From Paraburkholderia sp. BL10I2N1 (lineage in GTDB: Bacteria > Pseudomonadota > Gammaproteobacteria > Burkholderiales > Burkholderiaceae), in NCBI RefSeq assembly GCF_004361815.1, contig NZ_SNWA01000001.1, positions 3,100,001 to 3,164,000 on the forward strand: a DNA stretch of 64,000 nucleotides, read 5' to 3'. This document shows, in pieces, positions 30,793 to 39,891 of the stretch; position 1 is the stretch's first letter, and each line of letters begins with the position of its first letter. The translations under genes were made by a program, and so were the position numbers. The notes under the pieces are model-generated. The model was not told where the DNA came from and did not search any database. It saw only the letters and a program-made list of their open reading frames with translations.

Positions 30793-31317
30793 CTAGCCGA
30801 TGCGCACCAGCTGCGCCTTGAAATATTCGCGCCGCTCGACGTAACTCGCCGTGCCGCGCTGCATGCCTGCAATGTCCGCTTCCGTCAGCTCGCGGACGGC
30901 TTTCGCCGGCGCGCCCAGAATCAGTGAATTGTCCGGAAACACCTTGCCTTCGGTAACCACGGCACCGGCGCCAACCAGACAGTTGCGGCCGATTACCGCT
31001 CCATTCAAGACCACTGCCTGAATCCCGATCAGTGCGCCCTCCTTGATCGTGCAGCCGTGGATCATGGCCTGGTGGCCGATCGTGACGTTGGCTTCGATCG
31101 TCATCGGGTAACCGGGGTCGGTGTGGAGAACCGCGCCTTCCTGGATATTGCTGCCCGCGCCGATCGAAATCGGTTCGTTGTCGCCGCGGATCGCGGCGCC
31201 GAACCAGACGCTCGCGTTCTCCGCGACTTCGACTTTACCGATGATGGTCGCCGTGTCCGCGACGAACACGCTTTCATGGATGGTCGGGGCGGCATCGCCA
31301 AGCTTGTAAATTGCCAC
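30793..31317 (-). CDS. Gamma-carbonic-anhydrase-like hexapeptide-repeat protein
   Basis: A 174-residue left-handed beta-helix protein of the YrdA/PaaY/gamma-carbonic anhydrase group. It starts at GTG 31317, 5 nt after GAGGAGA; the frame runs upstream but that part is Arg-rich and unlike the family. Hexapeptide repeats run through VFVADTATIIGKVEVAENAS to GAVIGRNCLVGAGAV. Metal-ligand-type histidines are present in AVLHTDPGYP, VTIGHQAMIHG. Whether it is a carbonic anhydrase or an acyl-CoA-binding relative cannot be told from sequence alone. It likely forms one transcript with hslO. Confidence 0.88.
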   Translation of the reverse strand: MAIYKLGDAAPTIHESVFVADTATIIGKVEVAENASVWFGAAIRGDNEPISIGAGSNIQEGAVLHTDPGYPMTIEANVTIGHQAMIHGCTIKEGALIGIQAVVLNGAVIGRNCLVGAGAVVTEGKVFPDNSLILGAPAKAVRELTEADIAGMQRGTASYVERREYFKAQLVRIG

Positions 31318-31499
31318 AGTGTCTCCTCTGTGTCGGGTAGCGCCGCGCCGTCGAAGGACGGCGCAGCTGCAGTGCGCGAGGCGCGCTGCGTGGTCGAATC
31401 GCGTATTGTAAACGGTTGCGCACGGGGAGCGTTTTGGCTCGCCCGACACTTTGCCGTTTCCTTGCCGGTTGTTTCACGGATATTTCGCGTCTTGCTGTC

Positions 31500-32366
31500 A
31501 TGAATCCTGCCGTCTCCTCTTCGCCGACTGTTTCGTCCATCGATGTCTGCGCCCGCTTCGAGGCGCTCGCTGTCCTGCGTGAGCGCGTCCCGTCGCTCAA
31601 GGCCGACGCGGCGCGGGCGCTATACGTGCAGGTACGCGACGGCGATCTGCAGTGCGTGCCGGAACGCCCGATCGATGAACCGGTGGGTCTGCCGGGCCGC
31701 CCCGTGCAGCCCGAACTGGTGGAACCGAAACGGCTGGGGCGTCGCAGCATGCAGTCGGACGAAGGGCGAGCGGTGCTGTTGCACGCGCTGGCCCACATTG
31801 AATTCAACGCTATCAATCTCGCGCTCGACGCGGTCTGGCGCTTTCCCGGCATGCCTGCCGCGTTCTATTCGGACTGGCTGAAAGTCGCGGCGGAGGAGGC
31901 CCATCATTTTTCGCTGCTCTGCGCGCGACTGGCGGAATTCAGTCACGCCTACGGCGATTTTCCCGCGCACGACGGCTTGTGGGACATGTGCGATCGTACG
32001 CGGGGCGACGTTCTCGCACGAATGGCGCTCGTGCCAAGGACACTCGAGGCGCGTGGACTCGACGCGTCGCCGCCGATCCGGGCGCGGTTAAAGCAGGCGG
32101 GCGATCACGCGTCGGCGGCGATTCTCGACGTCATCCTGCGCGATGAGATCGGCCATGTGCTGATCGGCAACCACTGGTTCCGGTATCTCTGCAGTCAGCA
32201 GGTGCTCGATCCTCACCTGACTTACACGCGTCTCGCCGAGCAGTACCACGCACCGAAGCTGCGTGGCCCATTCAATTTCGAAGCACGACGCGACGCCGGT
32301 TTTGATGAAGCCGAGCTGGCCGCGCTGGCCGGACTCGAATCGGGGACCTTGCCGAAACCGGATTGA
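31500..32366 (+). CDS. DUF455 ferritin-like family protein
   Basis: A 288-residue protein of the DUF455 family, which has a ferritin-like four-helix fold. Putative metal-binding Glu/His pairs are in ALAHIEFNAINLALD near residue 107, VAAEEAHHFSLL near residue 135 and RDEIGHVLIGNHWF near residue 218, the spacing expected for a di-iron site. ATG 31500 is chosen over the upstream in-frame codon at 31416 because MNPAVSSSPT starts a plausible polar N terminus. It is divergent from the gamma-carbonic-anhydrase-like gene, with 182 bp between starts. The substrate is unknown; a related group includes tRNA and hydroxylase-type proteins. Confidence 0.85.
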   Translation: MNPAVSSSPTVSSIDVCARFEALAVLRERVPSLKADAARALYVQVRDGDLQCVPERPIDEPVGLPGRPVQPELVEPKRLGRRSMQSDEGRAVLLHALAHIEFNAINLALDAVWRFPGMPAAFYSDWLKVAAEEAHHFSLLCARLAEFSHAYGDFPAHDGLWDMCDRTRGDVLARMALVPRTLEARGLDASPPIRARLKQAGDHASAAILDVILRDEIGHVLIGNHWFRYLCSQQVLDPHLTYTRLAEQYHAPKLRGPFNFEARRDAGFDEAELAALAGLESGTLPKPD

Positions 32367-32575
32367 CCGCGCCTTCTGGTCAGGTGGGCCTCGTCTGTTG
32401 ACAGTGAACCGCCGGAAATCCCCGCACCTGAAGCCGCGCGGGTTAAGCCGGCGCGAGTTCATACGGCGTCAGTTGTACGCGATCCTGTTGGTTGTGAATT
32501 GAAGCGACCCGGATTCCGGACCCAAGTGGTGCGACCACTCCACATGGTGTGCGCGCGGTCATCATCCTGCCCCGT

Positions 32576-32581
32576 TATAAT
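32576..32581 (+). promoter_or_regulatory. Putative -10 element for the hydrolase gene
   Basis: TATAAT lies 30 bp before the ATG at 32612. No consensus -35 is evident. A short palindrome AGTGGT-GCG-ACCACT at 32525-32539 lies 36 bp upstream of it and could be an operator. Confidence 0.45.
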
Positions 32582-32611
32582 CGAACGATCATTCTTTTTT
32601 GGGTCGCGCTC

Positions 32612-33496
32612 ATGAAAACCTCGCAGTCCGACTTCGTATCTGTGCGTGGCGTGCGCCTCCACGTGCGGCGTTGGGGAAACCCGGACGCGCCAACGCTCTT
32701 CATGTTGCATGGCTGGATGGATGTGGCGGCGTCGTTCCAGTTCGTGGTCGACGCACTCAGCGGCGACTGGCAGGTCATCGCGCCGGATGTCCGGGGCTTT
32801 GGCCTGTCCGACTGGCCAGTCGCGCAGCAGGGCGGGGGCCACTACGTGTTCCATGACTATCTGTCTGACCTCGACGCGTTGCTCGACCATTACGCCCCGT
32901 CCGGGGAAGTCAATCTGGTGGGGCACAGCATGGGAGCGAACGTCGTCGGTCTTTATGCGGGCGTGCGGCCGGAGCGTGTGCGACGGGTCGTCGACCTGGA
33001 AGGGTTTGGTCTCGCGCCTTCGCGCGCCGAACAATCGCCGCGGCGACTGCGTAGCTGGCTGGACGAGATGAAGAATCCGCCGACGCTAAAGCACTACGCG
33101 TCGCTCGATGAAGTCGCGGCCCGCCTGATCCGCAACAACGAACGGCTCGCCCCCTCGCGCGCCCGTTTCCTCGCGCAGCACTGGTCGAAGCGGGACGACG
33201 ATGGCCGCTTCGTGCTTCTCGCTGATCCGGCTCACAAGATGCGTGGACCGATGCTGTACAGGCTGGACGAAGTGATGGCCGTCTGGCGCAAGGTGACGGC
33301 GAAGGTGCTCCACGTCGAAGCAGCGGCGTCCCCGACGCTCGCACAGATTGCCGGCGACATCCCGCTCGGGGAATTCAAGGCCCGCTTTCAGGCGTTTTCG
33401 GACTGGCGCGAAGAGATCGTCGATGACGCAGGCCATATGGTGCATCACGATCAGCCAGCGCAGGTCGCCGCGCTGATCGAGGCATTTTGCGCATAA
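32612..33496 (+). CDS. Alpha/beta hydrolase
   Basis: A 294-residue alpha/beta-hydrolase-fold enzyme. The oxyanion motif is FMLHGWMDVA near residue 34, the nucleophile elbow VGHSMGANVVG with Ser near residue 111, and the catalytic His is probably in VDDAGHMVHHDQP near residue 275. It lacks a signal peptide. Start ATG 32612 is preferred over the in-frame codon at 32549, which adds unrelated residues. It is unrelated in sequence to the hydrolase at 23662. The substrate is unknown. Confidence 0.88.
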   Translation: MKTSQSDFVSVRGVRLHVRRWGNPDAPTLFMLHGWMDVAASFQFVVDALSGDWQVIAPDVRGFGLSDWPVAQQGGGHYVFHDYLSDLDALLDHYAPSGEVNLVGHSMGANVVGLYAGVRPERVRRVVDLEGFGLAPSRAEQSPRRLRSWLDEMKNPPTLKHYASLDEVAARLIRNNERLAPSRARFLAQHWSKRDDDGRFVLLADPAHKMRGPMLYRLDEVMAVWRKVTAKVLHVEAAASPTLAQIAGDIPLGEFKARFQAFSDWREEIVDDAGHMVHHDQPAQVAALIEAFCA

Positions 33497-33585
33497 TTTT
33501 TGCGCATCTGCGCTAATGGCGATGGATCGGTGCGTCGAACTACAGCGTTGCAGTAAAATGATCGCAGAATCCTTTCAAGTCAACG

Positions 33586-34416
33586 ATGAACGCCGATCTA
33601 CACTGCCATTCCACCGTCTCCGACGGCCAGTTTGCGCCCGCCGTGGTCGCGCGCCGCGCGCACGCTGGCGGCGTGACGTTGTGGTCGTTGACGGATCACG
33701 ACGAGGTGGGTGGGCAGGCCGAAGCCCGGGCCGCGGCGCAGGAACTCGGCATGCGCTATCTGTGCGGCGTCGAAATCTCCGTGACATGGGCATCGCGCAC
33801 GGTGCACATCGTCGGTCTGCATATCGATCCGGAATGCACGACGCTTATCGAGGGGCTTGCGCGCACGCGTGACGGCCGGGCGGCACGCGCTGAAGCCATC
33901 GGCGAGCAACTCGGCAAGCTCGGTATTCCGGACGCCTACGCCGGCGCGTTGCGTTACGTCTCCAATCCCGACATGATCTCCCGTACCCATTTCGCGCGCT
34001 ACATGGTGGAAAGCGGCTACGCGGAATCGACCCAGGATGTCTTCAACCGCTACCTCGGTGACGGCAAGCCGGGTTACGTACCGCATCGCTGGTCGAAGCT
34101 GTCGGATGCGGTCAGATGGATCCAGATTGCCGGTGGCGAGGCGATCGTCGCGCACCCCGGCAGGTACAACTACACGCCAGTCGAGTTCGACGCGTTCTTT
34201 GGCGAGTTTATCGACCTTGGAGGCAAGGCGATCGAAGTCGTCACCGGCAGCCACACACCGGACCAGTATCGCGAATACGCGGACGTGGCGCGCCGTTTCG
34301 GTTTTGAGGCTTCGCGCGGGTCGGATTTTCATGCGGCCGGGGAAGGGCGTACCGAACTCGGCAGCTTGCCGCCCCTGCCGTCCGATCTCAAGCCCGTCTG
34401 GGAACGCTGGCTGTGA
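33586..34416 (+). CDS. rnm: PHP-domain phosphoesterase, RNase AM / nucleotidase type
   Basis: A 276-residue PHP-domain enzyme of the YciV/TrpH family. In E. coli the homologue (RNase AM) matures the 5' ends of rRNAs and degrades short RNAs and 3',5'-bisphosphonucleotides such as pAp. Metal-binding motifs are DLHCHSTVSDG at the start, SLTDHDEVGG near residue 37, CGVEISV near residue 64, SRTHFARYM near residue 131, VAHPGRYN near residue 188 and GSDFHAAGE near residue 248. It is followed by a yciO-type gene, the same order as in E. coli. The neighbouring order supports the assignment. Confidence 0.88.
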   Translation: MNADLHCHSTVSDGQFAPAVVARRAHAGGVTLWSLTDHDEVGGQAEARAAAQELGMRYLCGVEISVTWASRTVHIVGLHIDPECTTLIEGLARTRDGRAARAEAIGEQLGKLGIPDAYAGALRYVSNPDMISRTHFARYMVESGYAESTQDVFNRYLGDGKPGYVPHRWSKLSDAVRWIQIAGGEAIVAHPGRYNYTPVEFDAFFGEFIDLGGKAIEVVTGSHTPDQYREYADVARRFGFEASRGSDFHAAGEGRTELGSLPPLPSDLKPVWERWL

Positions 34417-34503
34417 CCCGCCGCGATTGCGGCACGCGGGCTGCGTGCGCTGTCGCTGACCGCGTTTGTCGTGCCCGATAATCCGATACCTTGATCACCC
34501 GAC

Positions 34504-35139
34504 ATGTCCCAATTCTTTCGGCTCCATCCCGATAATCCGCAGCCGCGTCTCATCAAGCAGGCGGTGCAGATCATCAAGGACGGTGGCATCGTCGCGCTGC
34601 CGACCGATTCGAGCTATGCGCTCGCGTGTCAGTTGGACGACAAGGACGCGGCGGAACGTCTTCGCCGGATTCGCGGCCTCGATGATAAACAACTGCTGTC
34701 GCTGCTCGTGCGCGATCTGTCGGAGCTGTCCAACTTCGCCATGGTCGACAACCGGCAGTACCGGCTCATCCGGTCGGTGACGCCGGGCCCCTATGTTTTC
34801 GTGCTGCAGGCGACGAAAGAAGTGCCGCGGCGTCTCTCTCATCCGGCGCGCAAGACGATCGGTCTGCGCGTGCCGGACCACGCGATTACACTCGCGATTC
34901 TCGAGGAACTTGGCGAGCCGCTGCTCGGTTCGACGTTGATCATGCCGGGCGAAACGCGGCCGCTGAACGATCCGGAGGAAATCCGGGCACGCCTCGAAAA
35001 ACAGATCGAACTCGTGATCGATGGAGGCGCGTGCCCGTGCGAACCGTCGACGGTGATCGACCTGACCGGCAATGAACCCGTGCTCGTACGTCCCGGACGC
35101 GGCAGCCTTGAACCCTTCGGGCTCGAACAGCCGGCATAG
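34504..35139 (+). CDS. YciO-type L-threonylcarbamoyladenylate synthase family protein
   Basis: A 211-residue member of the Sua5/YrdC/YciO family. The KxR/SxN-type binding site is seen in GGIVALPTDSSYALAC near residue 28 and the conserved PGPYVFVLQATKEVPRR near residue 100. YrdC and Sua5 make the threonylcarbamoyl-AMP used for the t6A tRNA modification; YciO has lower activity and its role is less clear. Adjacency to the PHP-domain gene as in E. coli favours YciO over YrdC. It precedes an M50 protease gene by 44 bp. Confidence 0.88.
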   Translation: MSQFFRLHPDNPQPRLIKQAVQIIKDGGIVALPTDSSYALACQLDDKDAAERLRRIRGLDDKQLLSLLVRDLSELSNFAMVDNRQYRLIRSVTPGPYVFVLQATKEVPRRLSHPARKTIGLRVPDHAITLAILEELGEPLLGSTLIMPGETRPLNDPEEIRARLEKQIELVIDGGACPCEPSTVIDLTGNEPVLVRPGRGSLEPFGLEQPA

Positions 35140-35183
35140 AAAGCCGTCGGTCGCGGCTCCGCGCATTGATACAATAGCGAGTT

Positions 35184-35846
35184 ATGGATTCTTCCTTGAT
35201 ACAGACCATTGTCGTATACGCGTTGCCGGTGATTTTCGCCATCACGCTGCATGAGGCCGCACACGGCTATGTCGCGCGCCTTCTGGGCGACAACACGGCC
35301 TACGTGCTAGGTCGCGTTTCGTTCAATCCGATGCGGCATATCGATCCGCTCGGCACCATCGCCATCCCGTTGCTGCTGTACTTCGCGACGAGCGGGGCGT
35401 TCATGTTCGGCTATGCGAAGCCGGTTCCCGTCGCCTTTGGCAACCTGCGCAACCCGCGCTGGGGCAGTCTGTGGGTCGCGCTCGCCGGCCCTGTCTGCAA
35501 TTTCGTTCAGGCGCTCGTGTGGGGTGTGTTGAGCGTGGTGCTCACCGCCATGAACGTCGACGAACCGTTTTTTACGCGAATGGCCGCGGCCGGCGTCGGC
35601 ATCAATCTCGTGCTGGGCGTGCTCAACCTCTTTCCGCTGCCACCGCTCGATGGTGGCCGTGTGCTCACCGCGCTGCTGCCGGCACGCCAGTCGATTGCGC
35701 TGTCGCGCATCGAACCGTACGGCTTTTTCATCGTGATGGCGCTTGTGATGACGGGCACGCTGACGAAGTACTGGCTGCGCCCGCTCGTCAATCTCGGTTA
35801 CGACGTCGTGACGGCTATCCTGACTCCTCTCGTTTCGCTTCTCTAA
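35184..35846 (+). CDS. Site-2 protease (M50) family membrane protein
   Basis: A 220-residue integral membrane metalloprotease of the compact S2P type. Zinc ligands are in HEAAHGYVARLLG (HExxH near residue 15) and the third in NLFPLPPLDGGRVL near residue 148. Five or six hydrophobic helices are visible. No PDZ domain is present, so it is unlike RseP. Its substrate is unknown. It precedes trpS by 7 bp, so the two are probably co-transcribed. Confidence 0.9.
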   Translation: MDSSLIQTIVVYALPVIFAITLHEAAHGYVARLLGDNTAYVLGRVSFNPMRHIDPLGTIAIPLLLYFATSGAFMFGYAKPVPVAFGNLRNPRWGSLWVALAGPVCNFVQALVWGVLSVVLTAMNVDEPFFTRMAAAGVGINLVLGVLNLFPLPPLDGGRVLTALLPARQSIALSRIEPYGFFIVMALVMTGTLTKYWLRPLVNLGYDVVTAILTPLVSLL

Positions 35847-35853
35847 TACAACC

Positions 35854-37056
35854 ATGTTCCCAGACCGTATCTTCTCCGGCATGCGGCCCACCGGGTCGCT
35901 GCACCTCGGCCACTATCACGGTGTGCTGAAAAACTGGGTGCGGCTGCAGTCCGAATACCCGTGCTTCTTTTGCGTCGTCGACTGGCACGCGCTGACGACG
36001 CACTACGAAACGCCCGATGTGATCGAAAAGAACGTCTGGGAAGTGCTGATCGACTGGCTCGCTTCGGGTATCGATCCGGCGCAGGCGACGCTCTTCATCC
36101 AGAGCCGCGTTCCCGAGCATGCGGAACTCTCGCTGCTGCTTGGCATGAGCACCCCGCTTGGCTGGCTCGAACGTGTGCCGACCTATAAGGAGCAGATGGA
36201 GAAGCTGAAGGACAAGGATCTGTCAACCTACGGTTTTCTCGGCTATCCGGTCCTGATGGCGGCGGACATCCTGCTGTATCGCGCGTCGCTCGTGCCGGTT
36301 GGTGAAGACCAGGTGCCGCACGTCGAAATGACGCGCGAAATCGCACGCCGCTTCAATTACCTGTACGGCCGCGAGCCGGGCTTCGAGGAGAAGGCGCTCG
36401 AAGCCGCGAAGAAACTCGGCGGCAAGCGCTCGAAGCTGTACCACGAGCTGCGCAACGCCTACCAGCAGGAAGGCGACGACGAAGCCCTCGAACAGGCGCG
36501 CGCGATGCTGCAGGAATCGCAGAGCCTGTCGATGAGTGATCGCGAGCGGCTGTTCGGCTATCTCGAAGGCGCGCGCAAGATCATTCTCGTCGAACCGCAG
36601 GTGCTGCTGACCGAAGCGTCGCGGATGCCGGGCCTCGACGGGCAGAAGATGTCAAAGTCGTACGGCAACACGATCGGCCTGCGTGAAGACGCCGAGACGA
36701 TCACGAAGAAAGTCCGCACGATGCCGACCGATCCGGCCCGTGTGCGCCGCACCGATCCGGGTGACCCGGACAAGTGCCCGGTCTGGCAACTGCACCAGGT
36801 CTATACCGACGAAACGACTCACGAGTGGGTGCAGAAGGGCTGTCGCTCGGCCGGCATTGGCTGCCTCGAATGCAAGCAACCTGTCATCGAAGGCATCTTG
36901 CGCGAACAGCAGCCGATGCTCGAGCGCGCACAGAAGTACATGGACGACCCCTCGCTCCTGCGCGCCATCGTCGCCGATGGCTGCGACAAGGCGCGCCGTT
37001 TCGCGTCGGAAGCGATGCGCGATGTGCGCGAGGCGATGGGCCTGTCGTACAGTTGA
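35854..37056 (+). CDS. trpS: Tryptophanyl-tRNA synthetase
   Basis: A 400-residue class I synthetase charging tRNA-Trp. The HIGH-like motif is TGSLHLGHYHG near residue 15 and KMSKS is in GQKMSKSYGNT near residue 264. Family motifs MAADILLYRASLVPVGEDQ and the adenylate pocket are present. It is longer than the 334-residue E. coli enzyme because of an insert at residues about 185-235 (SKLYHELRNAYQQEGDDEA), typical of the Burkholderia form. It lies between an M50 protease and a methyltransferase gene. Confidence 0.96.
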   Translation: MFPDRIFSGMRPTGSLHLGHYHGVLKNWVRLQSEYPCFFCVVDWHALTTHYETPDVIEKNVWEVLIDWLASGIDPAQATLFIQSRVPEHAELSLLLGMSTPLGWLERVPTYKEQMEKLKDKDLSTYGFLGYPVLMAADILLYRASLVPVGEDQVPHVEMTREIARRFNYLYGREPGFEEKALEAAKKLGGKRSKLYHELRNAYQQEGDDEALEQARAMLQESQSLSMSDRERLFGYLEGARKIILVEPQVLLTEASRMPGLDGQKMSKSYGNTIGLREDAETITKKVRTMPTDPARVRRTDPGDPDKCPVWQLHQVYTDETTHEWVQKGCRSAGIGCLECKQPVIEGILREQQPMLERAQKYMDDPSLLRAIVADGCDKARRFASEAMRDVREAMGLSYS

Positions 37057-37077
37057 GGCGGTTTCGGCTAACTGCGT

Positions 37078-37692
37078 ATGGGCGATTACGCTTCTTCCAA
37101 TGTGCCGTCGTCGCATTCGACGCTTGCTGAGCCGTCGCGCTGGGTGCGTCGGTGGACGCATCTGGTGACGTCGGGCGGTGCGGTGCTGGATGTGGCGTCG
37201 GGAGCGGGGCGCCATGCGCGCTGGTTTGATTCGCATGGGCATCCGGTGACGGCGATCGATCGCGACGCGGATGCGCTCGCCGCGATGCGCGACGAGCCCC
37301 GTATCACGACGCTCACTGCCGATATAGAAGAAGGGGCGTGGCCGCTTCCCGCCGACGCGAAATTTGCGGCGGTGGTGGTCACGAACTACCTGCATCGTCC
37401 GTTGTTTCCACGTCTGCTGGACGCGCTCGCGCCCTCCGGTGTGCTGATTTACGAAACCTTCGCGCAGGGCAACGAGACGGTGGGCAAGCCTTCGCGACCT
37501 GCGTTTCTGCTGGCGCCCGGGGAACTGCTCGACGTGGTCCGTGGCCGTCTGCGGGTGGTCGCATTTCAGGATGGTTTTCTCGCGCAGCCTCGTCCGGCGT
37601 ACGTCCAGCGTATCTGCGCAATTCTCGAAACTGACCGGTCTGCTGGCGGGGAAAAGGCTCTATCCCCGCCGCGTTACGATCTGGCTGGCTAA
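37078..37692 (+). CDS. Class I SAM-dependent methyltransferase
   Basis: A 204-residue methyltransferase. SAM-binding motif I is VLDVASGAGRHARWF near residue 38, followed by the acidic motif II AIDRDADALAAM near residue 59. The motif VVVTNYLHRPLFPRLLDAL fits the TehB/UbiE-like group. No specificity domain is seen, so the substrate is unknown. It follows trpS by 21 bp and may be translated from the same mRNA. dapA follows 42 bp downstream. Confidence 0.85.
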   Translation: MGDYASSNVPSSHSTLAEPSRWVRRWTHLVTSGGAVLDVASGAGRHARWFDSHGHPVTAIDRDADALAAMRDEPRITTLTADIEEGAWPLPADAKFAAVVVTNYLHRPLFPRLLDALAPSGVLIYETFAQGNETVGKPSRPAFLLAPGELLDVVRGRLRVVAFQDGFLAQPRPAYVQRICAILETDRSAGGEKALSPPRYDLAG

Positions 37693-37734
37693 TCCGCTAC
37701 AATCGCGGTTTACTGATCAAATTCATGGCGTTTC

Positions 37735-38640
37735 ATGACTAACGGCAATCAAGACGGCATTCAGATTCGTGGCAGCATTCCGGCGATCGTCACCCCGATG
37801 CTCGAAGACGGCAGCCTCGATCTGCCGGCGTTTCGCAAACTGATCGACTGGCATATTGAAGAGGGCACGAACGCTCTGGTCGTCGTGGGGACGAGCGGCG
37901 AATCGGCGACGTTGTCGGTCGAAGAGCACGTACTGATGGTCAAGACCGCCGTCGAGCACGCGGCCGGGCGCATTCCCGTGATCGCCGGTTCGGGCGGCAA
38001 CTCCACGACCGAAGCGATCGAGTTGACCGAGCGGGCGAAGAAAGTCGGCGCCGACGCGACGCTGCAGGTCGTGCCCTATTACAACAAGCCGACGCAGGAA
38101 GGCATTTACCGTCACTTTGCGAAGATCGCGGAAACGGTCGATCTGCCGGTGATTCTGTACAACGTGCCGGGCCGTACGGTCGCCGACATGTCCAACGAGA
38201 CGATCCTGCGCCTCGCCCAGGTGCCGGGCATCGTGGGCGTGAAGGAAGCGACCGGCAACATCGATCGCGCCGCGCATCTGATCAAGTCCGCGCCTGCCCA
38301 TTTCGGTATCTACAGCGGTGACGATCCCACGGCAATCGCGCTGATGCTGCTTGGCGGCCATGGCAACATTTCCGTGACGGCAAACGTGGCGCCGCGTGCA
38401 ATGAGCGAGCTGTGCAAGGCCGCATTGGCGGCCGACGCGAAAACCGCCCGTGAAATCCATTTGAAGCTGCTTTCCTTGCACAAGAACCTTTTCATCGAAT
38501 CGAACCCGATTCCGGTGAAGTGGGCGCTGCAGCAACTGGGTCGTATTCAGGGCGGCATCCGCTTGCCGCTCACTCCGCTCGACGCGCGTTACCACGATGT
38601 TGTGCGTGCCGCGCTGCGCGAGTCAGGTCTGCTGGGCTGA
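37735..38640 (+). CDS. dapA: 4-hydroxy-tetrahydrodipicolinate synthase
   Basis: A 301-residue enzyme that condenses pyruvate with aspartate semialdehyde, the first step towards diaminopimelate and lysine. The Schiff-base lysine is Lys170 ([10 protein letters not shown]); [14 protein letters not shown] near residue 52 and [16 protein letters not shown] near residue 112 are family signatures. The start ATG 37735 and length are normal apart from a short N-terminal extension (MTNGNQDG). It is followed by bamC, an order known from E. coli (dapA-bamC). Confidence 0.97.
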   Translation: MTNGNQDGIQIRGSIPAIVTPMLEDGSLDLPAFRKLIDWHIEEGTNALVVVGTSGESATLSVEEHVLMVKTAVEHAAGRIPVIAGSGGNSTTEAIELTERAKKVGADATLQVVPYYNKPTQEGIYRHFAKIAETVDLPVILYNVPGRTVADMSNETILRLAQVPGIVGVKEATGNIDRAAHLIKSAPAHFGIYSGDDPTAIALMLLGGHGNISVTANVAPRAMSELCKAALAADAKTAREIHLKLLSLHKNLFIESNPIPVKWALQQLGRIQGGIRLPLTPLDARYHDVVRAALRESGLLG

Positions 38641-38744
38641 ACCACCTTCAGCCTCCAGCACCGGCATTCCATTAACCGACGTCGATATCGCCCACGTTCC
38701 CGGCACTGAACCAGGCAACGCGTTCCAGCATCACGAAGGACTTC

Positions 38745-39884
38745 ATGAAACGTTCTGCACTCTCCCTCCACGCAACCCGCATGGCGGCGCTAGCGCTTGC
38801 CCTGAGTACGCTCGCCGGCTGCGACACGCTGAACGACTGGTTTTCGTCCGACAAGGTCAACTACAAGGGCGCCGGCAGCGCACCGCCGCTGGCGATTCCG
38901 AGCGACCTGTCGACCGCGAAGGTGGATGAGCGCTATGCAGCGCCGCCGGTCGGCGCTGCGCTCGGCGGTGCGCCGCAGCGCGCAGTGACGCCGGCGGGCA
39001 ATTCGACCGAAGGCGTGCCTAGCGCGCAGGATCCGTTCGGCATGCACATCGAGCGCGACGGTGACCGCCGCTGGCTCGTAGTGGACGGCCGTACGCCTGA
39101 CCAGCTCTGGCCTCAGTTGCAGGAGTTCTGGGAAGAAAATGGCTTCTCGCTCGCGACCAACGCGCCGACTACCGGCATCATGTCGACCGACTGGGCCGAG
39201 AATCGCGCCAACATCCCGGACGACTGGTTCCGCCGCACGATTGGCAAGGTGATCGACTTCGCTTATTCGTCCGGTACGCGCGACCGTTTCCGCACGCTCG
39301 TCACGCGCGCCTCGGACAATGCGACCGATATCTCGATCACGCACAGTGCGATGGAAGAAATGCTGACGGGGCAGGACAAGACGTCCTCGCGCTGGGAAGA
39401 GCGTCCGCGCAACCCGACGCTCGAAGCGGTGTTTCTGGCGAAGCTAATGCAGAAGTTCGGCCTGACCGATGCCCAGGCAAAGCAGCTCCTGACAGAGGCA
39501 CGTCCCGCGACAGCGCCAGCGAAGATCGACACGGCTGACGGCGCCGCGACGCTGGATCTGCCTGAGTCGTTCGACCGCGCATGGCTGCGCGTGGGCCTCG
39601 CGCTCGACCGTACCAACTTCACCGTCGATAATCGCGACCGCGAGAAGGGCATCTATTACGTTCGCTATGCGGATTCGATGCAGGAATTGAAGAGGGAAGG
39701 TATCTTCGGCAAGCTGTTCTATAGCGGTAACAGCTCGAAGAAACCGGGTCAGGAATTCCTCGTGAATGTGCGCTCGAAGAGTGACTCACTGACCCAGGTC
39801 GCGGTACTCGACGCGAACGGCCAGGTGGATACGTCGTCGGACGCGCAGCGCATCGTGTCGCTGCTGCATGCACAGCTGAACTAG
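38745..39884 (+). CDS. bamC: Outer-membrane protein assembly factor BamC
   Basis: A 379-residue lipoprotein of the BAM complex that inserts beta-barrel proteins into the outer membrane. The signal ends in the lipobox LAGC with Cys26 (SLHATRMAALALALSTLAGC). An unstructured N-terminal part (residues 27-100) is followed by two helix-grip domains of the NlpB type, with LWPQLQEFWEENGFSLAT near residue 119 and FDRAWLRVGLALDRTNF near residue 272. A ribosome-binding site (AAGGA) lies 6 nt before ATG. It lies 104 bp after dapA. Confidence 0.93.
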   Translation: MKRSALSLHATRMAALALALSTLAGCDTLNDWFSSDKVNYKGAGSAPPLAIPSDLSTAKVDERYAAPPVGAALGGAPQRAVTPAGNSTEGVPSAQDPFGMHIERDGDRRWLVVDGRTPDQLWPQLQEFWEENGFSLATNAPTTGIMSTDWAENRANIPDDWFRRTIGKVIDFAYSSGTRDRFRTLVTRASDNATDISITHSAMEEMLTGQDKTSSRWEERPRNPTLEAVFLAKLMQKFGLTDAQAKQLLTEARPATAPAKIDTADGAATLDLPESFDRAWLRVGLALDRTNFTVDNRDREKGIYYVRYADSMQELKREGIFGKLFYSGNSSKKPGQEFLVNVRSKSDSLTQVAVLDANGQVDTSSDAQRIVSLLHAQLN

Positions 39885-39891
39885 GCGAACC

